From assembly GCA_035771165.1 (NCBI GenBank), contig JAWNZC010000314.1, positions 1,289,501-1,353,500 of the forward strand: a DNA stretch of 64,000 nt, read 5' to 3'. The DNA is from Paragorgia papillata. Lineage: Eukaryota; Cnidaria; Anthozoa; Scleralcyonacea; Coralliidae. The notes beneath the pieces are model-generated. The model did not search any database and was not told the origin of the DNA. It saw nothing but the letters and a program-made list of their open reading frames with translations. This document shows positions 21,876 to 34,644 of this stretch, one piece after another. The position numbers and the translations under genes were made by a program. The number at the start of each line of letters is the position of its first letter. Position 1 is the first letter of the stretch.

Positions 21876-24700
21876 CACGCTTGGCACAAAATGTATCAAA
21901 ATCGCCAGAGGAAAGTGCCGCATTTTTTTTTTTGCAATTGTCAGCATATTTGGGAGACTGGTGACGAATTAAATTCTGAAAAATATGCGCCGTCTTTTTA
22001 TAGCTATGTAGCGCTTGGGTTTCCTGTGTTAAATACGATATTTGAGGGGGTGGTAGGGGAATACAAGAGGATCACAGTGGTACCAAGATTGCCATGGTGC
22101 TCTTTGTTCTCGCGCGATCATGCCTTCATTCTTTGTGAGCAGTTTTTGCAAATTTGGAAATTCGAGCCCGGACGCTAAAATATAACAATTTAAAGCTTCA
22201 AATAACTTTTTAGTCTTAACCGATCTGGTATTTATTTTGTGCTTGTCGGAAAGCCAAAGTGTTAACTTAAGCTCGTTTCTTTTTTGTTTTTCGACTTTGG
22301 GTCTTATTAATTTGTTTGGAGCGATATTCTTGAGACGTCGCGCGCGGCCGAGGCATGTCTTTGTGATACAAGTGCTTCGTTTTGTTGGTGGGATATATGA
22401 TGTAAAACCGCCTGGAAATTGCATATCGTTACAAAATATAGAAGAAACAAGAAAACTAAAGATATTCAAGTTGTGTCAAGACCATTGAAAGGAGTAAATA
22501 ACCAGGTAAGAAGTGAATTGTATTAAAATTTGTGAGATATCGCACGCAGATTGCGAGCTTCTGCAGAGAATATATGTCTTTGCTGTACAATTGCCAATGA
22601 ATTGTTTACATGAAGAAACGTGTTAGATAAATTTGTTGGACTTATTTAGTTATTTCGAAGCGTACAGAGATGCAAATGATAGCCCATGTATAAATTGGTC
22701 CATCCATGTGCAGTAAAACAATGCCAGAGCTGTGTTTTGTTATGTTTATGTACATATGTAAAGTACAGTAAACTGTAGTGTGGCTGCAATTATGCCATGC
22801 CTCATCTTAGCCCTAAGTTATAGCACAGTTTGTTCAATCATAGCTTATACTTATAAATTATGTCGCTTAAATATGTATTATCTATGTGTTTACATTACTG
22901 TATGGTTACATTTACAGTATCTCAATTTAGTGTCACATATATATTTTTATATATATGTTTTTGTTTCTTTGCTGGTGCACAAGTACAGCTTGTGTACATG
23001 TATTATTGCTTTATTTATACTGTGCCACAGAGCTATATTTACATATAATATTAGCCGATGATATAAATGGCAGAACATGTCTTTATTATGGCTTGTTTTA
23101 GCTGTGCAGCTGTTACAGAGCTAGCTCATACTCAAAGTGTATCAGAGCTGTTTATTTCTTGATGTACAACCCATACCGTGCTTCTTTTATTAAATCACTC
23201 AAAGGCTTAGTAATGTGAGTTAGCCTATCATTGTACTGTATATTGTACTGAGTGATGAACCATATACTGGACAAGTAGAGAAAAATCAACTTGGCCCAGC
23301 TGGGATTCAAACCCACAACCTTCGGTTTACTAGCTACAGGTCAAGTTGGGAGCTGTTGGTTGGTTATTCTCCACCCGAGTTCATTGTCCCATAATAATTG
23401 TTCTATATATATTATAGCTATTTCAATTACAACTGAGCTCTTACATGAATCGTTGTCTTTGACACAGACTGACACAGAGCTATTTATATTATGCAATTGT
23501 CTACTCTTATGATAATATAAATTGTATCAAAGAGCTGTGTTTATTTGCTGAATATGCACATCTATAAACATCGCATATTATCTTTTTCTGTTTATAGTGT
23601 CGAACAGTTGTGTTCCAGTGTTCCAGATAAAGGGACCTTATCTCTTTCAGTGTCACCCACCTGGCTGGTCTTGTAACTACTTACAGTTACTGAGGACTAT
23701 CTGATTTATAGAGTCCTGAATATATGTGTAATGTGTATACATTTATTGTCTTGATTTTGTAGTACAGCAGCTTTTAAACCTATGCTGTGATCAGATGCAA
23801 AATACTAATTCTTCTCTGTCTTGTTTTATATATTAAACTGAAAATTTAAGCAGAGTTTGCAGGAGTGTGTGGTGGGGGTGGGGTGGGGGTGGGTGGGGGG
23901 AGGGGAACTGGGTAGGTTTTGGGAGAGGGGTTGATTGGTTTGATGAGAGGATGACTGAGTTTAGGGAAAGAGTAGGGTAGAATAATAATGATTTGCAGCT
24001 ATTACCATGATACACCATTCTTGAATTTAAAAGGCAGTGAAACTAAGTTTTAATTGTTTTCTTCTACAATTTTGATGTTTTCAGGGGGGTGCCAAGAAAC
24101 ATATTTAGAATACTTCAACTACAGTATACTGTACAGGCAGTACAAAAATGTTTTACATTGATATTTGCCTAGGTATATGCTGTACCATATTCTTGACCCA
24201 CAATGACTCTCTATTTTGAATTAAGAAGTGTGTCACTCACTGTCAGGACTGCTGATAATCTGTGTCAAACAAATCCTTCACCAGTCAATATTAAGAATAA
24301 ATCAACTTAAAGCAGATTGTTATTGTGAAAGCAAAATAATTGCATGGCACAATACCGAAAATCCACAGTATTTTTCTACTGACAAGTATATTTAACTAGA
24401 GTAGAGAACCAGATCTGAGTCATCTGACATTTCGGCTTCGAACATTTGTTATAAATACACCATACGGCCTTCTAGTCCGAAACTATTTTGTAAAAAAATT
24501 ACAACCCGAGAAAGCTGAACAGTTTCTGAGCGATCACGAAGTAGTGCCGTACAACTATCATACTTCTTTACTGCACAATCGAACTACGACCAGTAACTCA
24601 GTTGCAAGTCCACCGCCATTTTGTTTCTTTTTTGGAGGAAAACCGCTGTGCGCAATGCATGGCGACCTTCGGCGATTCCGAGGGCATTTGTGCCAAGCGT
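21876..24700. mobile_element. putative 2.8-kb non-coding DNA element with CACG ends
   Basis: The ends CACGCTTGGCACAAA and TTTGTGCCAAGCGTG are perfect inverted repeats of 15 bp, and AAT flanks both sides. A CAC start with a 3-bp duplication fits CACTA-like elements. The interior holds no transposase; the opposed frames at 22029-22488 look random. It has many repeats of ACAGAGCT and ACAGTA(C) words, a G-rich run at 23865-23935 and a tRNA-like promoter fragment. Borders rest only on the 15-bp repeat. Confidence 0.45.
23290..23355 (-). repeat. tRNA-like SINE fragment
   Basis: The minus strand contains GGTTTGAATCCC (23302-23313), a near-perfect RNA polymerase III B box. It is preceded by AGTAAACCGAAGGTTGTG, as in the anticodon/T-arm half of tRNA-derived SINEs. 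The A box is degenerate and the tRNA cannot fold as a functional gene. Confidence 0.5.
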
Positions 24701-24800
24701 GAATATTTTCATACTCTGCAATTTATACATTACGGAGAAAAGTATCGTGCTAATCATGTTGTCCCTTAAGACAATACGAAGATAAAATGCAAGTAAACTT

Positions 24801-24806
24801 TTTATT
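24801..24806 (-). promoter_or_regulatory. poly(A) signal of the lectin gene
   Basis: AATAAA on the minus strand, 74 bases after the lectin stop codon. The paralogous 3' end at 63184-63189 has the same signal in a similar context, which supports its being real. Confidence 0.6.
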
Positions 24807-24879
24807 TTAATTAATCCAACTCAGTGATCATGTGTAACGCAGTACTCAAGTTACACGATGTATGTTTTGTTGGTATACA

Positions 24880-25878
24880 TCAGTAGCAATCAACACTGGC
24901 ATCTTCACTATGGTCACAGTTGTGCGATGTCCATCCTCCTCTATTGGAACAATCCCACAAATAAGATTCTGAGCCAGAGCAACCAAGATTATCAAGTAGA
25001 ATGGTGCCTATCCCTTGACCATATTGGGCACTATGGGGCGCAGCACTTGCTCCAATGTAGCCCAACTGACGACATACCACGTTACCATCGTTTACGTCCC
25101 ATAGATCATCACAAACTGTGCCCCATCCGTACGATGGATGATAGACTTCCACTCGTCCCTGAGTGCTATTGCCACCACCTTGCAGCCTAATGCCATGCGT
25201 TCCACCTATCACATTTCAAAAAATAAATTAAGGTAATGAGTTAACAGATCCGTTGATTAAACTCTAAAAACGGAGCAGCCAGAGGTAATTTGCAAAATTC
25301 ACATGGAATTTGCAAAATCTAAACTTTTTTCAGTGGTGTTATCCCTTATACTCACTACCAAAATAATTAAAATTAATTGACAATTGTTCTCCTTCGTTGT
25401 ATAAGTTTAAACTAAAATCCTTTTTCATTAACTTCAACTATGATGTTGATCATCTTAAACAATTCTTTTGCAAAACGTGCAAAAACAAAGTTACATGCAA
25501 TTTTTGTATTGCATGTATTTTTAATTTTTTCATAAGAGCAAAAATAGTAATGTAAATGTAATAGTTTTAATGTAATATCTTGTAATGTAATAGTTTTAAT
25601 GTAATATCTTGTAATATCTTTATTTGATAGATAGTTTTTATATATCATTTTTTATCTGTGATTCTAGAGGGTCATTAGCTAGACTAGGATACTTCGTTTA
25701 TGAGGTAATAATGTAAAACAAAAAATGTTCCCTCATTAAATAAAGTATTTATTATTGTTATTGTTATTGTTATTATAATTATTGTTATTGTTATTGTTAT
25801 TATAATTATTGTTATTGTTATTGTTATTGTTATTGTTATTGTTATTGTTATTGTTATTTTTATTGTTATTGTTATTAC

Positions 25879-25920
<42 letters not shown>

Positions 25921-27897
25921 ATATAAAGCAACAGTAACAATTATTAAATGCATGCGTCTTCTAATGTTATCAATTTTGTTGCCTATAACAGTTGAAAAGT
26001 ATGATAACACCCCAAATTAAATTCCTTCTTTAGTCCTTATCTACTTTTAAATAGATTTTCAAGGAGCCGAAATTAGTTGAAACAAATACATCACAAAAAT
26101 GATCAATTAATCGTTGCTAACAGTTTTCAAACATACAACTTAAAGTTGGGTTACTCCATGTAGAGTCTTCTTGACAAGTTGCTGATGTTGGACCAGTTAA
26201 TACTTCTCCTGAGTAGCCGCAGTGAAAGGTAACTGTAGATCCACAAGTAAATGATGAACCACTTGCGTAACCTCGAGAAGGAGATCCTGGGTCACCACAG
26301 TAAGCTTAAAAAACATATAATTGGAATAAGCTTACACACAAACTTGTTTACTAAAAGCAACAAAAGAAAGGGTTACTTCAACACACTGAAATGTATAGTG
26401 TGGAAACATGAAAAGTTGAAGTTACGCGCACATATAAGTGTACGCATTAATTTTTCTTGCAAGTTATCTAAATATTTATTTTAATAATCTTTTTACAAAA
26501 CAATAAACATGCATGGCAACCTGCAACATCGTTCCCAGGGTCTTTTTGAAATTGGGAGGGCGGGAAAAGGCCCTGGCATCAACTGGTGAAGTCTGCTTTT
26601 TCATTGGTTGATTGCTTTTCTTAAACATTCGCTTCCTCGGGAAACATAATTATGCATCGTAAATTGTGCCAGTTATATGATCTCAGGTTGGTCTTCACAT
26701 GGGACTCATGTCCTGTTGACCATACCTTCAACCATGATCAAGTCTTGCATCGTTTTTATTTTTAACTTGTATTAATTCTTTCGCACACTTGTATGGTTGT
26801 AAAGTTAATAAATAAATAAATAAAACATAGCTTCAACGGGACCGCCAACGGGGTCAATGGGACCGGCATTACAATGAATTTCCCCCTCGGGACTGCCATT
26901 ACTCAAAATGATTTTGCATACTAAATTAAATTGCTAATTTATTACACCCAGTATGTCTGTGTGCTGTCACCACAACCTCGTACACATGGTCTTCTCTTCT
27001 TTCAAAATGACGAGAGGAGAAGACCCTGAAGTGTCTTGTCACGTGGGTAATTTGAATTGATCCCGTCCTGGATGGAGCGATTGATTAGTTGGCTCTAATT
27101 AAACGTGGATTCGTAGAAGATATTTGTTGCAAGTCTTGTAGAGCTATGTGTAGAGGTAAATCCGAACGGTAAATCAGAATTTAAAGTATTGAATGAACAT
27201 TTATTTATGATATATTTAAAAAAACTATTTTGATATATACGACATTTGCTGGATATTTCATTTATGTTGCCGCCAATCGTCACTAGAATGAAGGCGACGA
27301 CGACGGCGACGAACAATCATAAACCCACTTTCAAGAGAGCTATACTGCAGCACAGGTACTGCTTCATAATTATACTTGATATTCAAATGTTGTTGATTGT
27401 TGAGATTCACTTATCAGTTATTGTCCAGTATAGCGCATTTTTGCGATTACATGTATGTTTCTTCTCCACACGTTCGGGATATGTGAAAATTTAATTCTTG
27501 TTGTAATTTGTGTCGATTTATATAATTTCAAACAGCATTATTCGAATCTGCTGTCCTCGACTCCTACGAACATTATATATCACCACTGAAGACTTTGATA
27601 TTTAATATTTATAAACTTTACAAACTTGATTCAGAAAGTCTAGAAATACGGTTTCTTGATTGCTTGAATAGTTCGCTAACAGTTTTACATATACACGCCA
27701 ACCACGATTTATATATTCAGCAGTTCAATAGATTTATATATTCAACATGTTGTCCGATGTAATTGTAACTTGATGTAATTGCAACTTTTTTTAAAAACTG
27801 TAAATAGATTAGTTATTGTTAGTTGTATATATTTTTGTGAGGGCCATCGTTGATAATACCCATGTTGGTAAAGATGTCACCCTTCTTTATTTAAATG

Positions 27898-27979
<82 letters not shown>

Positions 27980-30900
27980 TTAATAATAATAAAAGCACGT
28001 TCTGAAAGTAATGCGAAAGTCTAGTTTCTGAGATATTTTTGCATTTCTGCTTTAATTGCCATTCGAATTTCGCCCAAGTCAGCGGCTGAAAATGACGTTC
28101 TCCCAGAACTACACAATAAGCTTGATGCGTGATAAAATCATATAGTTGGAAAAAGATATGTAGAAATTCGATCAACTCGTGTTCGAAAGAAAAGCTTTGA
28201 AATGAATATGTACAGAACGTCTTGGGAACATAAAAGTATGAACTAAATACCCGAACTTATCTTGCGGTAAAAGAAAACGTTTAATCTATTCTGTGAGGTC
28301 GAACAGAAAGGACTCGAGGAGTTGATCATCTCATAATTCCGCTGCTCTGATTACGAACCTTTTCAGCTTCAACGAAAAACACCAAGTCGAACAGAAAATC
28401 GTAGTCGACAAGCTTGGAATGCATATTAAAAACGAAGAAAAGCTCAGAGAACCCGCTATTAAAATCGTATTTTGACTTTCGCATGAAGAAAATGGCAATA
28501 AAGAACAAATACACCCGCGATTTTTTCGTCCCTCCTAATTTCAAAAAAGACCTGGAAACGAGGTTGGCAAACCTGCGCATATGCAAGTCTTTCCATTTCC
28601 GGTATAGCCGTTACGACATTGACAAAAGTATGACCCAATTGTATTGATACAATCAGCATTAGAGTCGCACTGGTATGTTGACAGAGAACATTCATTAATG
28701 TCTAGAAGAAAAAAAATTCAATATTAAAAAACTACCAATCAATTTTTATATACAAAAATATATCTACACCCCCACACACGCACACACATACAAACAAAAA
28801 AATGCTTTGTAAATTAATTTATTTTGTAAAATTCTGACACCTACAAAAGTTTTAGTGAAACACAATATACGTACCAATACAAGTCTTTCCATTTCCGGTA
28901 TAACCATTACGACATTGACAAGTGTATGAACCAATTGTATTGACACAATCGGCGTTAGAGTCACACTGGTATGTCGACTGAGAACATTCATTAATGTCTA
29001 CAAAAAATGATTCAATATAAAAACTATCAATCAGTTTGTATATACACATATACATCAACGCAAAAACACACCACCCACACAACACATATACACGAAAAAT
29101 GCTTGGTAAATTAATCTAGAGAAATTCAATTATACTAGTACTTGATTAAGGACATTGAAAGCTTGTTTTTCCTAACTGTCAAGATATAAATTTGTACAAG
29201 TCTTTTTACGCAATCATGTGTTTTATACGTTTACAAACTATTGATGACTACAAAAACATGGAACATATTATACGTACCAGTACAAGTCTTTCCATTTCCG
29301 GTATATCCATCATGACATTGACAGGTATATGAACCAATTGTATTAGCACACCTAGCATTTACATCACATTCGTGTGTACCCTTTGCACACTCGTCATAGT
29401 CTGTAACAAATAAAATAAAACATTGCAATCATTTTGGTTTTCTTAACTCGTTCTTTGATTTTGACAGAAATAGTAAAAATTAAACATATAGTCTAAAACG
29501 TTTTGCGCATGTAGCAAAGACGGAAGGAAAATGGATAGAAAAGATGGAGTAAAGAAAAGAATATAACTCGTTTATCTTGTAGAGGTAATTTTATAAAGCA
29601 TAATTATTTTACGAGTATTTTGGAAGTACACCAACCGTTTTTACAAGTAAAATTTTGACAGTTGTCACAAGATGATACTTCCCAGCGATAAGCATTCTCA
29701 CGTCCAGTACTGTCAACGCAATCAGCAGCTTTGTTTGTGGGAGGAGAAGAAATTCCTGGACCCCAGTGTGTATACGTCACTGGTCCTCCATCCGTCCATA
29801 AATAGACACCTTCGTTAGCTTGGTCATTGAGTCCAATCCAAGATGACTTTCCTCGATGAAGATGTTGAACAAAGACATCTTCTTCGGGACTATTGATGCC
29901 TACCAAGTTGGAATTGGTCGCCAAGCATGTAGTGGAGGCATTAGTCCATGATAGGCAAGACTCCACTCTTTGATAGCAATAACCTCTGTAATATAGCCAG
30001 CCTGGTTTGCAAATATCTAAAATGCAAGATTTTAAAATTGTTTAAGTGAGGAAATATATGCTAGCTAGGTGTAAAATTGTGGAGAAGATGTTTTTTTTGG
30101 TTGTATTATATTATACTCAGAGCAGCATTCAGACCAGAATGTTGTCGTTTTGATTTCCGTTTGAAAATGCAAAGATCAGCTTTTAAGTAAAAGAGTTCAG
30201 CAAATCTCTAGAAAGAACAAACACTTACCTTGCAGAACAACGTAACTTATTGTTACTGCGTCACAACGATTGTTAGTAGGAACCTCTTTAAAACACATTT
30301 TGAAACTTGACGTTGTAACAGACTAAAAAAAATTAAAATATTGACACGTAAGTTCCCACTGCAATCCGTAGTTGACATAAATACACAATATTTTCTAATT
30401 ACATAATTGTATATACAAGGCTAAAAAGTTATTTTAGAAAGAAGGGCCAAACGTTTTCTACTACAAAGCCATTATCAAGGCAAAAGAGGACAAATAGTCC
30501 GTAGTATAATATTCTAGTGTTTAAAAAAGGGTTTTTAAATTTTGTAGCGTACTTCAATCCATGCAGCAATGGAATTGTACTGAGGATCCAAATTTCCACC
30601 AGAAAAACTGTGTTTAGGGGAAACAAGGACAGTAGGTACAGACATGTAGTTGACGGACAAAGAAACATCCTAAAAAAAGAATGCAAAAAACACGTATTAA
30701 TAGCACAAAAATATTCAGCAACAATATAGTATGTTTCGTTTACCTGGCATTGTGCATAGCTAGAGCTTGCCAAAGGATTCTGAGACATTTGGGCAAAATT
30801 TGTTGAACCATGCTCAGTAAACAATGGTCGTTCAAGAACTTCAAATGCCAACCAATTCTAAGAGGATAATAAAAAGAGGGGGAAAACAGTAAAGATTGTA

Positions 30901-33900
30901 GAAAACGGCACCAAAGCCACAAATGCTTATAAAAACGTACCACATAAATATCTTGATGGGCTCCATCAAAATTCTGTAACTCACGCAAGCACACTTTGAA
31001 TGACGAAGAGCTAACGTCTTCAAGCCAGAGAGACGCAGCATCGTGTTTCACACTGCGACGACGATGTTCAGAAGTCACAAGAACAGTAGGAGTAGACTGC
31101 AAATTAATCTGAAAATAAAACCAAACAAAAATTTCATAATGATTAGTCTTAAGGTATTATTGGTTTTATATTGTTTAAAACACACCTTTCATTTGTGGAA
31201 ATAGCAATCTATTTCTTGCATATACCTTTCAATTCTGTACACATTATACGTTAATCATCTATACAGTATATAATCCAGAGTTTGCATGATAATTGCACTT
31301 ACGGCTGAGATATCCACAGTTTGACATTTAGTACCAGTCCACCATTCAGCAATCGAAACCACTCCAGAAGCCCCACCCTGTGGTGCACCTTGGTATGCCA
31401 TCCATTCTATGGTAGCAAAGCCATGAGGAGGTCCTTCATTTCTACCTGATTCCATCACACAAAATGTAAATCCATTTTCACTGACGTCTTCTACCCATGA
31501 TACAGCTGCGTCGTGCACTTGACTTGAGCCATTCACGTGACTAACGCTGACTTGCACGTGGACAGGTTTGTTGGGATAAAAAGTCAGAGGTTCAAAACGC
31601 ATTGACTGACAATGAGAATCCGACCAACGAGGAACTCGGATGACACTTCCACGACCTCTTGCCATTGGAAAACCTGAAAGCATGGAAATGCACGTTAACA
31701 ACGTTGATTAACTTACGTATCTTATATTCTAATATCCTAGTTTTGATGTACAACTATCAATGACATACATGCATCATGCGTGCAATGTACGTAATGTGAT
31801 AGTAATTTAGTTTTTCACTCAGGAAAGTTACGTGTTATACATTTAACCTACCTCTGCAACTTCCATGGTGGTAGTAAGTATAGTTCGCTGCAGTTTGACA
31901 GACCTCTAATTCAAAGAGACACACGTTGTCAAAACTGCGTCCATTGGAAGCGCAAACATTCTGCTCGGTTGAAGGACAGTTATTGACACATACACATCTT
32001 GCATCGTAAGGCCCAAATGCACGACAGACAGCAAAGTAGGCACATGCAACGCCAATACAAGGATCAAGATCTAAAAGAAACGGCTACATCATCAAAAGTA
32101 TATCTGTCGACCCCCGTCCTATTACGGCTAAAGATATCGGTGAAGCACTGCATAGTAGAACTGCATGAACATTACAACTTACAATGTTGTATTGTTCAAT
32201 ACTAATTAACTGTAAATGATGCATCGCGTACCTCCAATAGCAGCATAATCAACTGTGATTGGTTCGTGTTGGCCATTTATTCCTGGGAGGTCTTTTAAAC
32301 AAACTTCAAATGTCGTTCTGTCGACGTCCTACAGAAAATATAGTAAGACCTCATTTCAAAGAAAGTATAACAACTTTCTTAAATAATAGGTGATGCCACA
32401 CAGGGGCGGATCTAGCGTTAGTCAAATAAGTCAGACGACTAAGGTAAAAAAAATAGCGATTGCAAAAAAAAGTCCGGTTAAAAACGACGTAATAGCAGCG
32501 AGAACAATTGTGGAAAATGTAATTCGTCACCAGGACCATTTGCGGGAAGGCGCGCGGACGTTTTATACCTCGTGGTGGCACTGATTAGGTTTGCCGAATT
32601 TGGCAGCCATTTTGACTTATTTACCCCATTTTAGCCACTCTAATTGGTCAAAACAAGGTAAATTCTGAGCACTGATTGGTTTGCCGTATCTGGCAGCCAT
32701 TTTGACTTATTTGACCGGATTCAGCATTCTCATTGGTTGAACACGGCTTGCTCCAAATCTCGACTGATTTACCTCAAATTGAGCAATCTGATTGGCTATG
32801 TAGAACCTTTACTAACTTGCCAGCCACCAAGTGTGCGATCTGTTTGCCTCGATCATGGCTTCTACAAGCATATTTGATCGCGCGCGATCAGCTTTAAAAA
32901 GCAACAACAAGGTGTTATTGCGACAAATATGTGCATCGATTTCATCTGAAAGCGTCATGGTTTGTCGAGTTCTCGGTAACTAAAGAAGAATATTTTCTCA
33001 AGACTGCTTTACCTAATATAAATACTTCAACACGTGAAGCCGTGAAGGGCATTCTCTCGCTCAAAAAGTCCAAGGCAAGTCTGAATTTAAAATGTTTTCA
33101 TATATTCATTATGATTGGTGTTTATGAAGCTGTCCGACGCAATAGTGCTGTATTGCTTTCAATTCTTGAGGTCATAACTGGTCTCGGAGCGCGAAAATGT
33201 TTATGAATTTATCAGCCTATACTGATAAAAGTTTTTCGAAATTACAAGCTGACAGCTATTTTGTTGCGCTTTCGAAAGGTAGCTTGAGATACGTGAAATA
33301 TCTGACAACACGATTCATTATTCCCGTGTTTATGGTCGTTCTACGAGATAAAAGATTGCTAGATTTGTTAAATTTATTCAGGGTTTTGGTTTCAATTTCA
33401 AAATACGTCTGGCTGCGGGCATGCAAGTTAGGGTTTTCCCTGTATTTGTGTAAAATCTGTGTCCTCATTTGAACTCGGTAAACAGTCGTAATATATAAGT
33501 TTTAGAGTAGGTAATGAGAACCACACGGGTGTTAAGTAGCGTGATATAAGGGAGTAAATCGTCGACGGAGATATTTGATTTTATACTAACAAAGCGCAAA
33601 TGAATATTAGCTCATTAGCCTGTGGCTATATATGTTGCGTATCAAATGACGCGAACCATGGCCTGTTAGACATGCAGTATAAAATTACATAAAGAATTAT
33701 AAATAAGGTTTCAGAAACAAGAAGATGCGTATACGTAACATAGCAATGTGCATCATACTTTGGGACACAAGGCGCCATAAAAAACATGTTTTAAGACTTT
33801 TAAAATTGTGCTCAAAATTGCTGTCAGAGTGCGGAAAACGCCGTTTCAGAGACCCAAATTTTAAAAATTTCCAGGGGGGCGCATCCCGTAAAAATGTGGA

Positions 33901-34016
33901 CTTCAAGAAATTTGACTAAGGTATAAATATTCCTAGATCCGCCCCTGCCACACACATACATGCACACAAACACACAAACACATACGCACACACACATACA
34001 TACACACACAGACAGA

Positions 34017-34065
<49 letters not shown>

Positions 34066-34613
34066 CATACCTTAACCCATGCAACTATGTTCTGATCCGT
34101 TAAAGGCAAACCCAAGTCTTGTCTCCGATTGGACATAAGAATAACTGTTGGAGGCTCATGAAACCGTTGAGTTAAATTTTCAATCTGATAAAATTAAAAA
34201 CACCCAAGGTTATATGAACAATTAATCCGACAAACGCTTTCATACTTTCATCAATTAACTAGACTACTCACTCTTTACCTGGCAGTAGGCGTAATTGTTT
34301 TCCAGAGAAGGTTGGACAATATTGGGGAACACAACTGAACTGAGATCTGTCATGTTGGCACCAAATGTGTTCGTAAAAGCCACCCAATCCTAAAAAATAA
34401 TATAATTGTACAAACAATTAATAATATAAACAGTATACAATAATAAGTGCCCCCAATTAATAGTAAATATCTAAATACATCGACACTGAAATTTTTTCAT
34501 TTATTCATTCATGCATGCATTCATTCATGCATTCATTCATTCATGCATGCATTCATTCATTCACTCATTCACTCATTCACTCATTCACTCATTCACTCAC
34601 TCACTCGTTCGTT

Positions 34614-34644
<31 letters not shown>

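Noticed and set aside
22029..22488. Overlapping frames of 146 and 83 residues on opposite strands
   Set aside because: No domain or composition bias of a real protein; both lie inside the putative non-coding element, and neither has splice-supported neighbours.
23290..23355. Functional tRNA gene
   Set aside because: Only the B box and neighbouring half are recognisable; the acceptor stem and A box are missing, so it is called a SINE-type fragment.
25684..26010. Ile/Thr-rich frame of 108 residues
   Set aside because: Translation of the TTATTG/TTA microsatellite.
27891..28175. Poly-Leu frame of 94 residues
   Set aside because: Read-through of the AAT microsatellite.
30429..31102. Minus-strand frames of 140 and 120 residues
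   Set aside because: They run through introns of the lectin gene; the true exons in this stretch are 30669-30553, 30857-30744 and 31108-30941.
33824..34136. Cys/Val-rich frames
   Set aside because: Translations of the CA microsatellite plus the neighbouring lectin exon.
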